Of a DNA stretch of 64,000 nucleotides, positions 63,817 through 64,000 are shown piece by piece; the stretch's first letter is position 1; every line of letters begins with the position of its first letter. Origin of the DNA: Tetradesmus obliquus (Eukaryota; Chlorophyta; Chlorophyceae; Sphaeropleales; Scenedesmaceae). Where the stretch lies: the NCBI GenBank assembly GCA_030272155.1, contig CP126205.1:2902501-2966500 (forward strand), in the 5' to 3' direction. The translations under genes and the position numbers were made by a program. The notes under the pieces are model-generated. The model searched no databases and had not been told where the DNA came from. It saw nothing but the letters and a program-made list of their open reading frames with translations.

Positions 63817-63931
63817 GTCTGGTTGGTTGGCAGGTGACAGGTCCAACTCTGGCCGCAAGGCCACCCTCATGAGGTGCAGCAGCACCGTGGAGTCCTTGCC
63901 GCCATTAAAACTTAACGATATGTCCGAGTGT
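56019..63931 (-). CDS. FAD synthetase: PAPS-reductase-like (FADS) domain plus molybdopterin-binding-like domain (5' end off window)
   Basis: Adenylates FMN to FAD. Exons 63931-63618, 63121-63037, 62520-62416, 61395-61195, 60404-60317, 59798-59628, 58443-58286, 58086-57908, 57543-57359 and 56360-56019 join in phase into about 609 C-terminal residues. The first visible exon follows a CCGCACAG acceptor, so the true start lies beyond the edge. The FADS domain comes first: nucleotide loop [14 protein letters not shown], then [39 protein letters not shown] and [17 protein letters not shown]. The MoCF-like domain follows: [40 protein letters not shown], and a C-terminal subdomain ending in poly-Ala. 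This order matches plant homologues and is the reverse of human FLAD1. Two Gln tracts (about 18 and 15) interrupt the FADS domain after the nucleotide loop. At least nine exon edges are duplicated in the introns. Confidence 0.9.
56445..56695 (-). repeat. Copies of the FAD synthetase last-exon acceptor edge
   Basis: CGCGCGCCGTC(A/G)CGCTGC...GCTGACCTG with sense coding [15 protein letters not shown] occurs near 56670 and 56510 in addition to the used copy at 56360. Confidence 0.85.
56835..57425 (-). repeat. Four copies of the FAD synthetase exon-9 donor edge
   Basis: CAGCTCACCGGGTA(G/A)GAGCCAAT(T/C)G and sense coding [20 protein letters not shown] recur near 57353, 57180, 57009 and 56843, period ~170 bp. 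The copy at 57359 belongs to the exon. Confidence 0.9.
57715..58005 (-). repeat. Duplicated FAD synthetase exon-8 donor edge
   Basis: CACCTGGCAGCAC(A/G)AACACGTTGCGCAC and GGGCTCACACTGCCGTTGTC occur at 57716-57800 and 57905-57990; sense coding [18 protein letters not shown]. Confidence 0.95.
58400..59260 (-). repeat. Six to seven copies of the FAD synthetase exon-7 acceptor edge
   Basis: In sense, CAG|GTNGTGTG(T/C)GTGCCGGATGA and coding for [23 protein letters not shown] recur near 59255, 59110, 58995, 58830, 58695, 58565 and 58443. Only the last reads on into [13 protein letters not shown]. Confidence 0.9.
59395..59770 (-). repeat. Duplicated FAD synthetase exon-6 region
   Basis: Most of the exon ([20 protein letters not shown] through [12 protein letters not shown]) is present at 59770-59628 and again at 59532-59395, the largest exon fraction duplicated in the window. 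The copy codes [15 protein letters not shown]. Confidence 0.9.
60190..60365 (-). repeat. Duplicated FAD synthetase exon-5 donor edge
   Basis: ACCTGCTTGGTGGCGCGGCC and GGCCCTCTCCAGCCTGCCGT occur at 60202-60245 and 60316-60360. Confidence 0.95.
60675..61290 (-). repeat. Five copies of the FAD synthetase exon-4 donor edge
   Basis: GCACACC(T)GTTTGGCAG(G/T)GTGTTGTGCAC through CATACAGGCAGCAGTAGGGC recurs about every 120-140 bp; sense coding [20 protein letters not shown]. The copy at 61195 is joined to the exon. Spacers carry CCCTAAA-like motifs. Confidence 0.95.
61295..61690 (-). repeat. Three copies of the FAD synthetase exon-4 acceptor edge
   Basis: In sense, CTGCAG|GGG(T/C)GACC(C) and coding for [20 protein letters not shown] occur near 61660, 61530 and 61395; the last continues. 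Confidence 0.9.
61870..62520 (-). repeat. Five copies of the FAD synthetase exon-3 donor edge
   Basis: CTGCAGG(T/C)ACTCCTCCA(G/A)GCCTGCCTT and sense coding [17 protein letters not shown](T/M)RR recur at about 62418-62485, 62280-62345, 62155-62215, 62030-62092 and 61885-61945. The first in sense carries [11 protein letters not shown] upstream. A 13-triplet array (62523-62560) sits at the acceptor. Confidence 0.95.
62810..63070 (-). repeat. Three copies of the FAD synthetase exon-2 donor edge
   Basis: CTCACAGCGTGTCTGTGTCC and AGCACAAACTG occur at 62815, 62914 and 63033 (CCGCACAAACTG in the used copy), sense coding QFV(L/R)DTDTL. Confidence 0.95.
63648..63815 (-). repeat. Two coding CAG tracts (polyGln) in FAD synthetase
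   Basis: CTG arrays on the plus strand at about 63648-63692 and 63759-63815 read as Gln in the open frame that links SFNGGKDS to the donor at 63618. Confidence 0.8.
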
Positions 63932-64000
63932 CTGTGCGGAGGGAGTGTTGCAGTGCGTGGCATGCATGAGAAAATGTTGGTACCTCGAGATGAGTGCTGT
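63932..64000 (-). other. 3' end of an intron of the FAD synthetase gene
   Basis: Pyrimidine-rich sequence ending in CCCTCCGCACAG just before the first visible exon; an ATG here is unlikely to be the start because the plant homologue has a longer N-terminal region before SFNGGKDS. Confidence 0.5.

Overview
The window is nuclear DNA from a eukaryotic green alga. Nearly every gene is split by GT-AG introns, and the proteins resemble plant and chlorophyte families: plant-type fatty acid amide hydrolase, Mn-CDF (MTP11-like), a plant-type FAD synthetase with the PAPS-reductase-like domain first, and TRAP-beta. CTG/CAG triplet arrays are everywhere, TTTAGGG-like motifs recur, and TGTAA occurs downstream of some stops. 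A chlorophycean such as a Scenedesmus/Tetradesmus relative is my best guess; the species is inference.

Layout. 1-453 (-): start of an unknown type II membrane protein that runs off the left edge. 2035-7019 (+): Na+/H+ exchanger. 8297-18102 (+) and 21223-26549 (+): tandem paralogous FAAH-type amidases. 28590-34701 (+): Mn-type cation diffusion facilitator. 36389-38671 (-): TRAP-beta. 39203-43002 (+): LCM-family SAM methyltransferase. 46895-54934 (-): DOMON plus copper type II monooxygenase (DBH/MOXD1-like). 56019-63931 (-): FAD synthetase, with its 5' exon(s) beyond the right edge. I hand-assembled one phase-consistent splice path for each of the eight large genes (about 68 introns in all). 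Only about a fifth of the window is coding. No RNA gene, CRISPR array, retroelement or DNA transposon was recognised.

The striking property is the architecture. Introns, and several 3' flanks, are filled with tandem, partly diverged copies of the adjoining exon edge together with its splice site (or its stop codon), typically 2-7 copies of 50-250 bp. In my models each exon body occurs once and each extra edge copy lies in the neighbouring intron. In acceptor-side arrays the last copy is joined to the exon body; in donor-side arrays the first copy is. (CTG)n tracts, read in the sense strand, commonly sit directly before the CAG acceptor. This looks like introns growing by junction-centred tandem duplication, and it leaves many decoy exons that could be spliced.

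The genes do not form one pathway. They share membrane and organelle functions (ion and metal transport, ER translocon, lipid amide hydrolysis, secreted copper enzyme, flavin cofactor synthesis). The most interesting single loci are the second FAAH paralog, which has lost two of the three catalytic residues, the duplicated FAAH1 catalytic exon with nucleophile Ser changed to Leu, and a 10-nt micro-exon that encodes the CuM methionine ligand of the copper monooxygenase.
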